64,000 bases of DNA from Marinibacterium profundimaris (GTDB lineage Bacteria; Pseudomonadota; Alphaproteobacteria; Rhodobacterales; Rhodobacteraceae): positions 682,001-746,000 of the forward strand of contig NZ_AQQR01000001.1 in NCBI RefSeq assembly GCF_002210095.1, read 5' to 3'. Every line of letters begins with the position of its first letter. Position 1 is the stretch's first letter. Below, one piece after another: positions 26,915-35,942 of this stretch. The position numbers were made by a program, and so were the translations under genes. The notes beneath the pieces are model-generated. The model was not told the DNA's origin and made no database searches. It saw only the letters and a program-made list of their open reading frames with translations.

Positions 26915-28572
26915 TGGCGCTTGATCCGATCACCAGCGAGATCATCCAGAATTCGCTGCAGGCCGCCGCGGACGAGATGTTCGTGGCGATGAAGAAAACC
27001 GCCATGTCCTCGATCATCTACGAGGTGCTGGACATGGGCACCGGGATCCTGGACGCCAAGGGAGAGATCGCGTCGTCCGGCGCGGGCATCCCCGCCTTCG
27101 TCGGCGTGCTGGACAAGGCGGTGAAGGTCATCGCCGCCAAGTTCCCCGCCGATGCGGTGAAGGAGGGCGATGTCTTTGCCACCAACGATCCCTTCTACGG
27201 CGGGGTCACGCATCTCAACGACATCATCGTCGCCATGCCGGTCTTTGCAGAAGGCAGGCTGATCGCCTGGACCGCGAACATCGCGCATAATTCCGATGTC
27301 GGCGGCATGGCCCCCGGCTCTCTCACCGGCGAGGCAACCGAGATCTTCCAGGAGGGCCTGCGCCTGCCCGCGATCCAGCTGGTCGAGGCCGGCAAGCCCA
27401 TCGCCTCGGTCTTCGAGATCCTGAAGGTCAACAGCCGCATGCCCGACGTGCTGGAAGGCGATGTCTGGGCGGCGATTTCCTCGGTGCGCGTGGGCGCGCG
27501 GCGGCTGACGCAGCTGGCCGACAAATACGGTGTCGACGCCTTCGAACAGGCGCTGGCCGATTTCATGGACCACGGCGAGAAGGTTTCGCTGGCCGCGCTG
27601 GCGGACCTGCCAAAGGGCCGCTACGAGCTGGACGAAGAGCAGGACGACGGGTCGATCTTCAACGTCAAGATCGAGATCACCGACGAGAAGTTCATCATCG
27701 ACCTGCGCGACAACCCTGATCAGTCCCCGGGGCCGACCAATTCCTGCCGCGACGGGGTGATGGTCTCTGCCCAGATGCTGTTCAAGTCGCTCACCGATCC
27801 GCGCGGGCTGGCCAACGCGGGCAGCTTCCGGCCCATCGAACTGCTGACCCGCAAGGGCTCGGTCTTCGACGCGCAGGAACCGGCGGCGATGGGCTTTTAC
27901 TACGAGCTTGAACTGCGCGCCTACGACATCATGTGGCGCTGCCTGGCGCCCTACATGGCCGACCGCCTGGGCGCGGGGCATTTCGCCTCTGTCTGCGGGA
28001 CCTTCATCGGCGGCATCCACCCCGACACGGGCCGGCAATACACGATCATCGAACCCCAGGTGGGTGGCTGGGGCGCGGCCGCCGGGCGCGACGGCAATTC
28101 GGCGATCTTCTCGTCCTTCCATGGCGAGACCTACAATTGCCCCGCCGAGATAAACGAGGCCCGCAACGGCGTCATCATCGACCGGATGGAGCTGAACACC
28201 GCACCCGGCGGCGAAGGCTGCCTGACCGGGGGGCGCGGCGTGGTGATCGATTACCGCACGCGGTCCGAAGACGGCTATGTCACCATCGGCTACACGCGGT
28301 CGAAATTCCCGGCCTGGGGGCTGGATGGCGGGCATGACGGCTCTTCCAACTACGTGCGCTTCATGCCCGTCGAAGGCGAGGCCAGCGCGTTCGCCTTCAT
28401 CTCGAACAAGAAGACGAAACCGGGCGACGTGATCCGTGTGGTCACGGGCAACGGCGGCGGTCTCGGAGATCCGAGGGACCGCCCCCGCGAGAAAGTCGCC
28501 GCAGACCTGCGCGACGGGCTGATCAGCCCAGAGACCGCCCGCGACGTCTATGGATACGAAGGAGAGGCATGA
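26914..28572 (+). CDS. hyuB: Hydantoinase/oxoprolinase subunit B, first copy
   Basis: A 552-residue HyuB. Family segments include DPITSEIIQNSLQAAADEMF, the FATNDPFYGGVTHLNDI loop, VGGMAPGS and CGTFIGGIHPDTG. HyuB pairs with HyuA; the direct coupling with hyuA makes this copy the main partner. It is clearly homologous to the HyuB encoded at 29754-31361. Its stop overlaps the start of the peptidase gene. Confidence 0.92.
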   Translation: MALDPITSEIIQNSLQAAADEMFVAMKKTAMSSIIYEVLDMGTGILDAKGEIASSGAGIPAFVGVLDKAVKVIAAKFPADAVKEGDVFATNDPFYGGVTHLNDIIVAMPVFAEGRLIAWTANIAHNSDVGGMAPGSLTGEATEIFQEGLRLPAIQLVEAGKPIASVFEILKVNSRMPDVLEGDVWAAISSVRVGARRLTQLADKYGVDAFEQALADFMDHGEKVSLAALADLPKGRYELDEEQDDGSIFNVKIEITDEKFIIDLRDNPDQSPGPTNSCRDGVMVSAQMLFKSLTDPRGLANAGSFRPIELLTRKGSVFDAQEPAAMGFYYELELRAYDIMWRCLAPYMADRLGAGHFASVCGTFIGGIHPDTGRQYTIIEPQVGGWGAAAGRDGNSAIFSSFHGETYNCPAEINEARNGVIIDRMELNTAPGGEGCLTGGRGVVIDYRTRSEDGYVTIGYTRSKFPAWGLDGGHDGSSNYVRFMPVEGEASAFAFISNKKTKPGDVIRVVTGNGGGLGDPRDRPREKVAADLRDGLISPETARDVYGYEGEA

Positions 28573-29675
28573 TGCCCGGCGATGTGATCACAAACCGGAT
28601 GGCGGACCTGCGCGCCGCGATGAAGACCGAGGGCGTCGAGCTTCTGGCGCTTGGACCCGGCCCGCATATGCAATGGCTGCTGGGCTTCCAGCCGCATGGT
28701 GACGAACGGCTTCTGCTGTTGCTGGTCACGCAGGACGCGGCCGAATTCTGCATGCCCGCGCTGGAGGCCGACAGCGCCGGCCAGCACACCGATCTGCCGA
28801 TGCACAGCTGGGCCGATGCCGAAGGCCCCGGTGCCGCTCTGGACGCCACGCTCGCGTCGGTGAAGGGCAAAGGCGCCATGGTCGTGGCGCTGGACGAGGC
28901 GATGCGCGCCGATTTCGCGCTCGCGCTGCTCGACCGGCTGCCTGGGGCGAGGCATGTCTTCACGCCGTCGACGCTGGGCCGTCTGCGGATGAAGAAGGAC
29001 GCGGACGAACGCGCCCGGCTCAAGGCCTCGGCCCTGCTGGCCGACGAGGCGATGAAGACCGCCTTCGCCGCGATCAGGCCGGGCATGACCGAAAAGCAGG
29101 TCAAACAGATCGTCACCGACCGCTTCGCCGAAGGCGGGGCCAAGCTGGAATTCGGCATCATCGGCACGGGCGGCAACGGCGCCTTCCCGCATCACCAGAC
29201 CGGCGAGACCGTCATTCAGAAGGGCGACGCCATCGTCATCGACATCGGCGCGCGGCTGAACGGCATGCCGTCGGATATCACCCGCATGTGCGTGGTGGGC
29301 GAAAAGCCCGAAGGCTATGACGAGATCCACGCCATCGTCGAGGGCGCCGTGCAGGCCGCCATGCGCGCCGCGAAGCCCGGCGTCACCGCGCGCGAGATCG
29401 ACGCGGCCGCGCGCAACCACATCGCGCAGGCGGGCTATGGCGATTACTTCCTGCACCGCACCGGCCACGGCCTGGGCATCGAGGTGCACGAGCCGCCCTA
29501 CATGACCGGCTCTTCCGACACGGTGCTGGAGGAAGGCATGGTCTTTTCCATCGAACCGGGCATCTACCTGAACGGGCGCTTCGGGCTGCGGCTGGAAGAG
29601 ATCGTGTACCTGACCGCCGAAGGCGCCGAGCGGTTTTCGGAGCTGAGCCGCGACGTCGCCGTGGCGGAGGCCTGA
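28569..29675 (+). CDS. M24 family metallopeptidase, Xaa-Pro dipeptidase-like
   Basis: A 368-residue pita-bread enzyme. All five metal ligands are present: D225 (VIDIGARLNG), D236 (PSDITRM), H300 (TGHGLGIEVHEPP), E329 (SIEPGIY) and E343 (LRLEEI). This argues for a true peptidase rather than a creatinase, which lacks the metal site. The N-terminal creatinase-like domain spans about 10-135. It lies between two hyuB genes, so it may cleave the opened amide or a proline-type dipeptide. The ATG at 28569 is followed at once by a second ATG; either may be used. Confidence 0.9.
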   Translation: MMPGDVITNRMADLRAAMKTEGVELLALGPGPHMQWLLGFQPHGDERLLLLLVTQDAAEFCMPALEADSAGQHTDLPMHSWADAEGPGAALDATLASVKGKGAMVVALDEAMRADFALALLDRLPGARHVFTPSTLGRLRMKKDADERARLKASALLADEAMKTAFAAIRPGMTEKQVKQIVTDRFAEGGAKLEFGIIGTGGNGAFPHHQTGETVIQKGDAIVIDIGARLNGMPSDITRMCVVGEKPEGYDEIHAIVEGAVQAAMRAAKPGVTAREIDAAARNHIAQAGYGDYFLHRTGHGLGIEVHEPPYMTGSSDTVLEEGMVFSIEPGIYLNGRFGLRLEEIVYLTAEGAERFSELSRDVAVAEA

Positions 29676-29676
29676 G

Positions 29677-29751
29677 ATGCAGCGCGCCCCGCAGATCCAC
29701 GCCTGGTCCGGCCGCGGCGCCCGCCGCGCCCTGGCCGGAACGGAGGCCTGA
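29677..29751 (+). CDS. Possible 24-codon small ORF between peptidase and second hyuB
   Basis: An ATG one base after the peptidase stop opens a 24-residue frame (MQRAPQIHAW to LAGTEA), ending 2 bp before the next ATG. A GGAGG sequence lies 8 bp upstream. It bridges the only gap in this part of the operon, so it could be a coupling peptide. It resembles no protein I know, and chance is a real alternative. Confidence 0.25.
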   Translation: MQRAPQIHAWSGRGARRALAGTEA

Positions 29752-29753
29752 CC

Positions 29754-31361
29754 ATGACAGACGATCCCTTTACCCGCGCGGTCATCCAGGCCGGCCTGAC
29801 GGCGGCGGCGGACGAGATGTTCGCCGTGCTGAAGAAGACCGCGATGAGCCCGATCATCTACGAGGTGCTCGACGTCGGCACCGGCATCACGGATGCGGAC
29901 GGAGAGATCGTGTCCTCGGGCGCGGGCATCCCGGGCTTCGTCGGTGTGCTCGACAAGGCGGTCAAGCGGATCGTGGCGCTGCACGGGGACACTGTGAGAG
30001 ACGGCGATGTCTTCGTCACCAACGATCCCTACTGGGGCGGCGTGACCCATCTGAACGACGTGGTCGTGGCACAGCCGGTCTTTGTCCGGGGCGAGCTTCT
30101 GGCCTGGACGGCGTCGATCGCGCATTGGAACGACGTGGGCGGGATGACGCCCGGATCGATGCCGGCGGACGCGGTCGAGATCTTTCAGGAAGGGCTGCGC
30201 CTGCCCTGCATCCGGCTGTTCGATGCGGGCCGCAAGATCGACGCGGTCTTCGACATCATCGCCGCCAATTCCCGGCTGCCGGATTTCTGCATGGGCGATC
30301 TCTGGGCGCAGATCTCGGCCGGGCGACGGGCGGCGAAACCGATTGCCGAGATGGCCGCGACCCACGGCACCGACACCTTCCGCGCCGCCATCGCCGCCGC
30401 CTTCGCCGAGGGCGAGGCCCGGGCGCGGTCCGGGCTGGCCAGCCTGCCCAAGGGCCGCTTTCCGGTGGCGCAGGCGCAGGACGAGGGCGAGACCTGGCAC
30501 GCGGTCATCGAGATCACCGACGACGCCTTCGTCATCGACCTGCGCGATGCGCCCGCGCAGAAGCCGGGGCCGTTCAACACCTCGCGCGATGGGGCGCTGA
30601 TCGCCTGCCAGCTGATCTTCAAGGTGCTGACGGATCCCGAGCTTTATGCCAACGCCGGGTCCTTCCGACCGCTGCAGGTGATCACCCGGCCGGGCACGAT
30701 CTTCGAGGCCACCTCCCCCGCCCCGCATGGATATTACTCGGAAACCCGCATCCGTCTGGCGGACATGCTGTGGCACACCATGGCCGAAGTCATGCCCGAG
30801 CGGCTGCCCGCCGGTCATTTCGCCTCGATCTGCGGGACGGTGATCGCGGGTGTGCATCCCGACACCGGGCGGCGCTACACGATGGTGGAGCCGCAGATGG
30901 GCGGCTGGGGCGCCACCGCGACGCGCGACGGGCTCGACGCGATGTATTCGACCAACCACGGCGACACGTTCAACTGCCCCGTCGAAATCTGCGAGGCCCG
31001 CTATGGCATCGACGTCGGCTGGCGACGCCTGTCCGACAGCGACGCGGGCCAAGGTCTGCACAGGGGCGGGCGCGGCATGTCGACCTGCTATCGCCCGCGC
31101 GGACCGGCAACGCTGTCGGCCGGCTACAGCCACGTCCGCGTGCCCGTCTGGGGCGCCAACGGCGGCGCGGACGGCGGGCTGAACCGGATCTCGGTGCACC
31201 GTCCCGGCGGCGCCACGCAGGACTTCTCCTTCGCGTCGGGTGTCACGCTGGACGCGGGCGACGCATTGCTGATCGAAACGGCGAATGGCGGAGGATGGGG
31301 CAGCCCTGCCCCCAATGAAAAAGAGCCAGACCAACCACTTACAGACCAACAGAGGACTTGA
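29754..31361 (+). CDS. Hydantoinase/oxoprolinase subunit B, second copy
   Basis: A 535-residue HyuB paralogue. It shares long blocks with the first HyuB (MKKTAMSSIIYEVLD versus LKKTAMSPIIYEVLD; TNDPFYGGVTHLND versus TNDPYWGGVTHLND; SFRPIELLTR versus SFRPLQVITR), pointing to a duplication. No second hyuA adjoins it, so it may swap with the first HyuB on HyuA or widen substrate range. It ends 4 bp before the binding-protein gene of the ABC system. Alternative: specialised for a different ring size. Confidence 0.9.
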   Translation: MTDDPFTRAVIQAGLTAAADEMFAVLKKTAMSPIIYEVLDVGTGITDADGEIVSSGAGIPGFVGVLDKAVKRIVALHGDTVRDGDVFVTNDPYWGGVTHLNDVVVAQPVFVRGELLAWTASIAHWNDVGGMTPGSMPADAVEIFQEGLRLPCIRLFDAGRKIDAVFDIIAANSRLPDFCMGDLWAQISAGRRAAKPIAEMAATHGTDTFRAAIAAAFAEGEARARSGLASLPKGRFPVAQAQDEGETWHAVIEITDDAFVIDLRDAPAQKPGPFNTSRDGALIACQLIFKVLTDPELYANAGSFRPLQVITRPGTIFEATSPAPHGYYSETRIRLADMLWHTMAEVMPERLPAGHFASICGTVIAGVHPDTGRRYTMVEPQMGGWGATATRDGLDAMYSTNHGDTFNCPVEICEARYGIDVGWRRLSDSDAGQGLHRGGRGMSTCYRPRGPATLSAGYSHVRVPVWGANGGADGGLNRISVHRPGGATQDFSFASGVTLDAGDALLIETANGGGWGSPAPNEKEPDQPLTDQQRT

Positions 31362-31365
31362 ACAG

Positions 31366-32979
31366 ATGAAGACCATGACGAGGCTGGGCCTCCTTGCCTG
31401 CTCCACCGCGATGCTCCTCGCGGCCCCGCTTGCCGCCCCTCTCCTTGCCCAGGAGAGGCCCCTGCGCCTGGACGAGGCCGCCGTGGGCGAGATCGACCCC
31501 GCCAAGGGCGCGGATTATGCCGATACCGTGCTGGGCGTGAACCTTTACGAGGCGCTGGTCTACCCGAAACAGGGGGCCGCCGGTGTGCAGCCGTGGCTGG
31601 CCAGCGACTGGACGATCGACGGGCTGACCTACACCTTCACGATCCGCGACGGCGCCACCTTCGCCTCGGGCAATCGGGTGACGGCCGATGACGTGATCTA
31701 TTCCTTCAACCGCCTGATGGCGCTTGGCCAGGGGCCGTCGTCGCTTTTCGAAGGCCGGGTCGACAGCATCGAGGCGGTGGATGACAGCACCGTCGCCTTC
31801 ACCCTGACCGAGGCCTTCGCGCCCTTCCTGGCCGCGCTCGTGCAGCTGTCTGTGGTCGACAGCAAACTGGCGATGGAAAACCAGGGCGAGGGCGAATTCG
31901 GCGAATTCGGGGATTATGCCTCGGCCTGGCTGTCGTCGGCCTCGGCCGGTTCGGGCGCCTACATGACCCAGGCGCATGACCCGCAGGTCGAAACCGTCAT
32001 GGTGCCGAACCCGAATTACAACGGCGCGGCGATGGACCCGCTGGCCCCCGACGAGGTGACCTACCGCTATTCGCTGGAAGCCTCGACCGTGCGCGCGCTG
32101 ATGGGACGGGGCGAGCATGACATCTCGTCGCTCTGGCTGCCGCCGGAAGTGCTGAAGGCGATGGCCGCCGATGGCACCGTGCACCTGGCCGCCGAGCCGG
32201 GCGGGACGGGCGAGTACATCATGCTCAACACCCAACGCCCGCCGCTCGACGACGTGCATTGCCGGCTGGCGCTGACCTCTGCCTACGACTACGCCACCAC
32301 GCTGCAGCTGCTGGCGGTCACCGACGACATGGCGCAGGGCATCCCGATGAACGGGGCGCTGCCGAAGGGCTTGTATGGCGCCGATCTGGACCGCCCGATG
32401 CCCAGCCAGGACATGGAGAAGGCCAGGGAAGAGCTGGCGGCCTGCCAGTACGATCCGAAGGACTACCCGCTGGATATCGCCTGGATCGCCGAGGTGCCGG
32501 CGCGCGAGCGCCTTGCGCTGCTGATGCAGGCGACATTCACCCAGCTGGGCATGGACGTGAAGGTGACCCGAACCCCCTGGGCGCTGATCACCCAGCAGGT
32601 GACAGAGCCGGACACCGCGCCGCATGCGATCGAGATCGCCGTTTCGGCCCGCACCCCGGATCCGGATTCGCTGGTCTACAACATGTACAGCTCGACCGTG
32701 CCGCACACCTGGATGTCGGCCTCCTACCTCGCAGATGACGAGGTCGACGGCTATCTCGAAGCGGGCCGGACCGAGACCGATCCGGAGACCCGGGCGCAGA
32801 TCTACCGCGACCTGAACGCGCGCCTGCGCGATCTGGCCCCGGCGATCTACGCCTACGAGTTCACCGGCGTCTACGGCATCCGCAACGGCATCGAGGTCCC
32901 GAACCTGGAGGAAGAGGGCAAACTCTATCCGACTTCCGGTTTCTCGATGCTGTTCAAGGACATCCGCGTCACCGACTGA
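31366..32979 (+). CDS. Peptide-type ABC transporter substrate-binding protein (SBP family 5)
   Basis: A 537-residue periplasmic protein. The ATG at 31366 is followed by a Sec signal peptide (hydrophobic stretch LLACSTAMLLAAPLAAPLLA, cleaved before QER). The mature protein shows the family 5 layout: LYEALVYPKQG, LASDWTIDGLTYTFTIRDGATF and VTADDVIYSF. It starts right behind the second hyuB, so the imported ligand is probably the precursor of the Hyu substrate. A hairpin and a 190-bp gap separate it from its permeases. Confidence 0.93.
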   Translation: MKTMTRLGLLACSTAMLLAAPLAAPLLAQERPLRLDEAAVGEIDPAKGADYADTVLGVNLYEALVYPKQGAAGVQPWLASDWTIDGLTYTFTIRDGATFASGNRVTADDVIYSFNRLMALGQGPSSLFEGRVDSIEAVDDSTVAFTLTEAFAPFLAALVQLSVVDSKLAMENQGEGEFGEFGDYASAWLSSASAGSGAYMTQAHDPQVETVMVPNPNYNGAAMDPLAPDEVTYRYSLEASTVRALMGRGEHDISSLWLPPEVLKAMAADGTVHLAAEPGGTGEYIMLNTQRPPLDDVHCRLALTSAYDYATTLQLLAVTDDMAQGIPMNGALPKGLYGADLDRPMPSQDMEKAREELAACQYDPKDYPLDIAWIAEVPARERLALLMQATFTQLGMDVKVTRTPWALITQQVTEPDTAPHAIEIAVSARTPDPDSLVYNMYSSTVPHTWMSASYLADDEVDGYLEAGRTETDPETRAQIYRDLNARLRDLAPAIYAYEFTGVYGIRNGIEVPNLEEEGKLYPTSGFSMLFKDIRVTD

Positions 32980-32989
32980 CTTTGATACC

Positions 32990-33013
32990 GGCCCCGGGCC
33001 TGATCCCGGGGCC
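32990..33013 (+). terminator. Hairpin after the SBP gene
   Basis: GGCCCCGGG pairs with CCCGGGGCC (9 bp) around a CCTGAT loop, 10 bp after the stop codon. No T tract follows. A partial terminator or mRNA-stabilising stem here would raise binding-protein levels over permease levels. Confidence 0.6.
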
Positions 33014-33034
33014 CCCGATTACCAGGAGAACGAC

Positions 33035-33166
33035 ATGCAAGATCCGCGGCTTGCCCCGGTTGCGACACATGCCCCTGCGGCCCACGGGGGCGGCTCTGCC
33101 GCCCCGACAAGCGGGCTCGCTGCGACGGTCTGCGGCAGGGACACTGCCGCCGGAAGGGAGCTCTGA
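33035..33166 (+). CDS. Possible 43-codon small ORF before the permease gene
   Basis: The ATG at 33035 follows CCAGGAGAACGAC, a good ribosome site. The frame (MQDPRLAPVA to GRDTAAGREL) stops 5 bp before the permease ATG, and its last codons supply that gene's GGAAGGGAG ribosome site. No homologue is known to me. It could couple translation into the permease genes after the hairpin. The low-complexity composition (Ala, Gly, Pro, Thr) argues for caution. Confidence 0.35.
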   Translation: MQDPRLAPVATHAPAAHGGGSAAPTSGLAATVCGRDTAAGREL

Positions 33167-33171
33167 CACCC

Positions 33172-34206
33172 ATGTCCCCCGTTCTCCGCCTGCTTCTGCA
33201 ACGGCTCGCCATATCGGTCCTGGTGCTGATCGGCGTGTCGATCCTGATCTTCTTCATCGCCCGAATCGTGCCGGGCGACCCCGCCCGCATCGCGCTTGGC
33301 CCCAATGCCAGCCAGGCGCAGATCGACGCCCTGCGCGAGGCGCGGCACCTCAATGACCCGATCGTCGTGCAATACGGCTGGTTCATCCGCGACCTGCTGC
33401 ACGGCGATCTCGGCACCTCGCTTTACACCAAGCGGCCCGTGGCGCAGGACGTCGCCACCTATTTCCCCGCCACGCTCGAGCTGGTGCTTTACGCCGGCGC
33501 GATGATGATCCTGCTGGGCCTGCCGCTCGGCCGGCTTGCCGCCCGGTTTCAGAGGCGTTGGCCCGATCACGTCGCCCGCCTGCTGTCGGTCATCGCGGTC
33601 TGCACGCCGGCCTTCGTCTGGGGTGTGATCCTGCAGCTGACCTTCGCCTATATCTGGCCGATCTTCCCGCTGGAGGGCCGGCTGTCGAACGGCATCGACG
33701 CCCCGCCCCTGATCACCGGCTTCTACACGATCGACGCGCTGCTGAACGGACAGATCTCGACCTTCTTCAACGCGGTCTATCACCTGATCCTGCCGGCCAC
33801 GGCGCTGGCGCTTTCGGGCATCGGGCAGACCGCGCGGCTGACGCGCTCGTCGATGATCGAGACCTACCGCCGCCCCTTCATCGGCATGTCGCGCGCCTAC
33901 GGGTTCCGCGAGGATCGCATCTCGCGCCGGTTCGCCTTCTGGCCCTCGCTGATCCCGACGCTGACGATCCTCGGGCTCGACTTCGCCACCATGCTGGCGA
34001 ACGCCTTCCTTGTCGAACGCGTCTTCGTCTGGCCGGGCCTGTCGCGCTATGGCGTCGAGGTGATCATGCGCAAGGATCTCGATGCCATCGTCGGCGTGGT
34101 CCTCGTCATCGCGGCGATGTTCCTGATCACCAACCTGGTCGTGGATCTCATCGTCTCCATCATCAATCCGCGCATCCGCCTGGCCGAAAGAAAGGCGAAA
34201 GCATGA
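33172..34206 (+). CDS. Peptide-type ABC permease, DppB family
   Basis: A 344-residue inner-membrane protein with a typical N-terminal helix (LLLQRLAISVLVLIGVSILIFFIARIVPGDP), large periplasmic loop, and EAA motif region GIGQTARLTRSSMIETYRRPFIGMSRAYGF. It pairs with the DppC-like protein encoded next (4-bp overlap). Part of the importer that closes the Hyu block. Confidence 0.93.
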   Translation: MSPVLRLLLQRLAISVLVLIGVSILIFFIARIVPGDPARIALGPNASQAQIDALREARHLNDPIVVQYGWFIRDLLHGDLGTSLYTKRPVAQDVATYFPATLELVLYAGAMMILLGLPLGRLAARFQRRWPDHVARLLSVIAVCTPAFVWGVILQLTFAYIWPIFPLEGRLSNGIDAPPLITGFYTIDALLNGQISTFFNAVYHLILPATALALSGIGQTARLTRSSMIETYRRPFIGMSRAYGFREDRISRRFAFWPSLIPTLTILGLDFATMLANAFLVERVFVWPGLSRYGVEVIMRKDLDAIVGVVLVIAAMFLITNLVVDLIVSIINPRIRLAERKAKA

Positions 34207-35051
34207 GTGCGAAATCCTCCTCCGTCGCCTGGACCGAATTCCGGTCCAACCCGATCTCGATCCTCGGCCTGATCCTCGTGGTGTTCTGCATCGCGCTGGC
34301 GCTGTTTGCCGATGTCATCACCCCCTACCCCGAGCATGTCGGCCCGATCGGCGATTTCACCGCGATCAACCAGGCGCCCTCGGCGGCGCATTGGTTCGGC
34401 ACCGACACGATCGGGCGCGACCTGCTGACCCGGATCATCTACGGCTTCCGCCTGTCGCTGCTGATGGCGGTGCTGGTCCTGTCGATCTCGATGCCCGTGG
34501 GCGTGATCCTGGGCCTTCTCGCCGGCTATCTCGGCGGCTGGGTCGAATTCGTGCTGATGCGGCTGACCGACATCTTCCTGGCGATCCCGCCGCTGGTGCT
34601 GGCCATGGCGATCATGGGCTTTCTGCCCGCCACGCTGACCAACGCCATGCTGGCCGTCACCGTCATGTGGTGGCCCTGGTACACGCGGCTGGTCTACAAC
34701 GTCGTCCGCTCCGAGGCGCGTGAAGGCTACGTGCTGGCGGCCGAGGTGATCGGCGCGTCCTCCCCGCACGTGATGTTCCGCGAGATCCTGCCGAACTGTG
34801 CGCCCGCCGTGCTGACCAAGCTGACGCTGGATATCGGCTTTGTCGTGCTGATGGTGTCGTCGCTGTCGTTCCTCGGGCTGGGGGTGCAACCGCCCACGCC
34901 GGACCTCGGGTCGATGGTGGCCGATGGGGCCAAGTACATGCCCGACGCCTGGTGGCTGTCGATCTTCCCCGCGCTCGCCATTATGGTGCTTGTCCTCGGC
35001 TTCAACCTGCTGGGCGACGGGCTGCGCGAAGCCTTTGACGCGGAGGTGTAA
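34203..35051 (+). CDS. Peptide-type ABC permease, DppC family
   Basis: A 282-residue permease. The ATG at 34203 overlaps the DppB-like stop. The N-terminus RSNPISILGLILVVFCIALALFADVI and the HWFGTDTIGRDLLTRIIYGFRLSLLM segment are family hallmarks, and EAA motif residues lie near VRSEAREGYVLAAEVIGAS. A longer frame continues upstream but lies inside the previous gene. Confidence 0.93.
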   Translation: MSAKSSSVAWTEFRSNPISILGLILVVFCIALALFADVITPYPEHVGPIGDFTAINQAPSAAHWFGTDTIGRDLLTRIIYGFRLSLLMAVLVLSISMPVGVILGLLAGYLGGWVEFVLMRLTDIFLAIPPLVLAMAIMGFLPATLTNAMLAVTVMWWPWYTRLVYNVVRSEAREGYVLAAEVIGASSPHVMFREILPNCAPAVLTKLTLDIGFVVLMVSSLSFLGLGVQPPTPDLGSMVADGAKYMPDAWWLSIFPALAIMVLVLGFNLLGDGLREAFDAEV

Positions 35052-35054
35052 GCG

Positions 35055-35942
35055 ATGACATCCGTTCTGAAAATCCGCGACCTGACGCTGGGCTTCCGCA
35101 AGGGGCGCCAGACCGCGCAGGTCCTCCACGGCATCTCGATGCACGTCAACGCCGGCGAAAAGGTCGCGCTGGTGGGCGAAAGCGGCTCGGGCAAATCCGT
35201 CACCGCGCAGCTGGCCCTGGGCCGACTACAGCAGGAACGTGGCACGCTGACCTCCGGTGAAATCGAGGTTGTGGGCCATGACCTGATCCGCCACCCCGAG
35301 GCCATGGCCCCCGAGCGTGGCCACCGCGTGACGATGATCTTCCAGGATCCGACCTCGGCCCTGAACCCGGTGTTCCGCATCGGCGAGATCTTTACCGAGG
35401 TGCTGCGATCCGGCGGGCGCAAGGTCACCGCGGCCGAGGCCCGCGACCGCGCGCTCAAGGCGCTGGCCGAGGTGCATATCCCCGATCCCGCCCGCGCGCT
35501 GGACAGCTATCCGTTCCAGCTGTCGGGCGGCATGAACCAGCGGGTCATGATCGCCATGGCGCTGGCCAATGAGCCCGAGCTGCTGCTGGCGGATGAGCCG
35601 GGCACCGCGCTCGACGTGACGGTGCAGGCGCAGACCCTGCGGCTGATGGACGATCTGGTGACGGAAAAGGGCACCTCCGTGCTCTTCATCTCGCACAACC
35701 TCTCTGTCGTGCGCGAATTCGCCGACCGGGTCTATGTGATCTACCGGGGCAATATCGTCGAACACGGGCGCACCGACCAGCTGTTTGCCAATCCGCGCCA
35801 TCCCTACACGCGCGCGCTGCTGTCTGCCGCGCCCAAGCTGATCGGCGGCGGGCTGCCTGATCTTCCCGAACATTCCGACGCCTTCCGCGATCCGCTGATC
35901 GTGCATCCGGGCTGCGGCGAACCGCATGAGGTAAGCGCATGA
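35055..35942 (+). CDS. Peptide-type ABC ATPase, DppD family
   Basis: A 295-residue ATPase with Walker A GESGSGKS, signature FQLSGGMNQRVMIAMAL and Walker B LLLADEPGTALD. It follows the DppC-like gene after 3 bp. The final 30 residues (HPGCGEPHEVSA) are shorter than the cysteine-rich iron-sulfur tail of full-length DppD proteins. It overlaps the next ATPase gene. Confidence 0.92.
   Translation: MTSVLKIRDLTLGFRKGRQTAQVLHGISMHVNAGEKVALVGESGSGKSVTAQLALGRLQQERGTLTSGEIEVVGHDLIRHPEAMAPERGHRVTMIFQDPTSALNPVFRIGEIFTEVLRSGGRKVTAAEARDRALKALAEVHIPDPARALDSYPFQLSGGMNQRVMIAMALANEPELLLADEPGTALDVTVQAQTLRLMDDLVTEKGTSVLFISHNLSVVREFADRVYVIYRGNIVEHGRTDQLFANPRHPYTRALLSAAPKLIGGGLPDLPEHSDAFRDPLIVHPGCGEPHEVSA

Noticed and set aside
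28569-29675. Creatinase (creatine amidinohydrolase), suggesting a creatinine pathway with the Hyu genes
   Set aside because: All five M24 metal ligands are present (D225, D236, H300, E329, E343), whereas creatinase lacks the metal site. No sarcosine enzyme is nearby.
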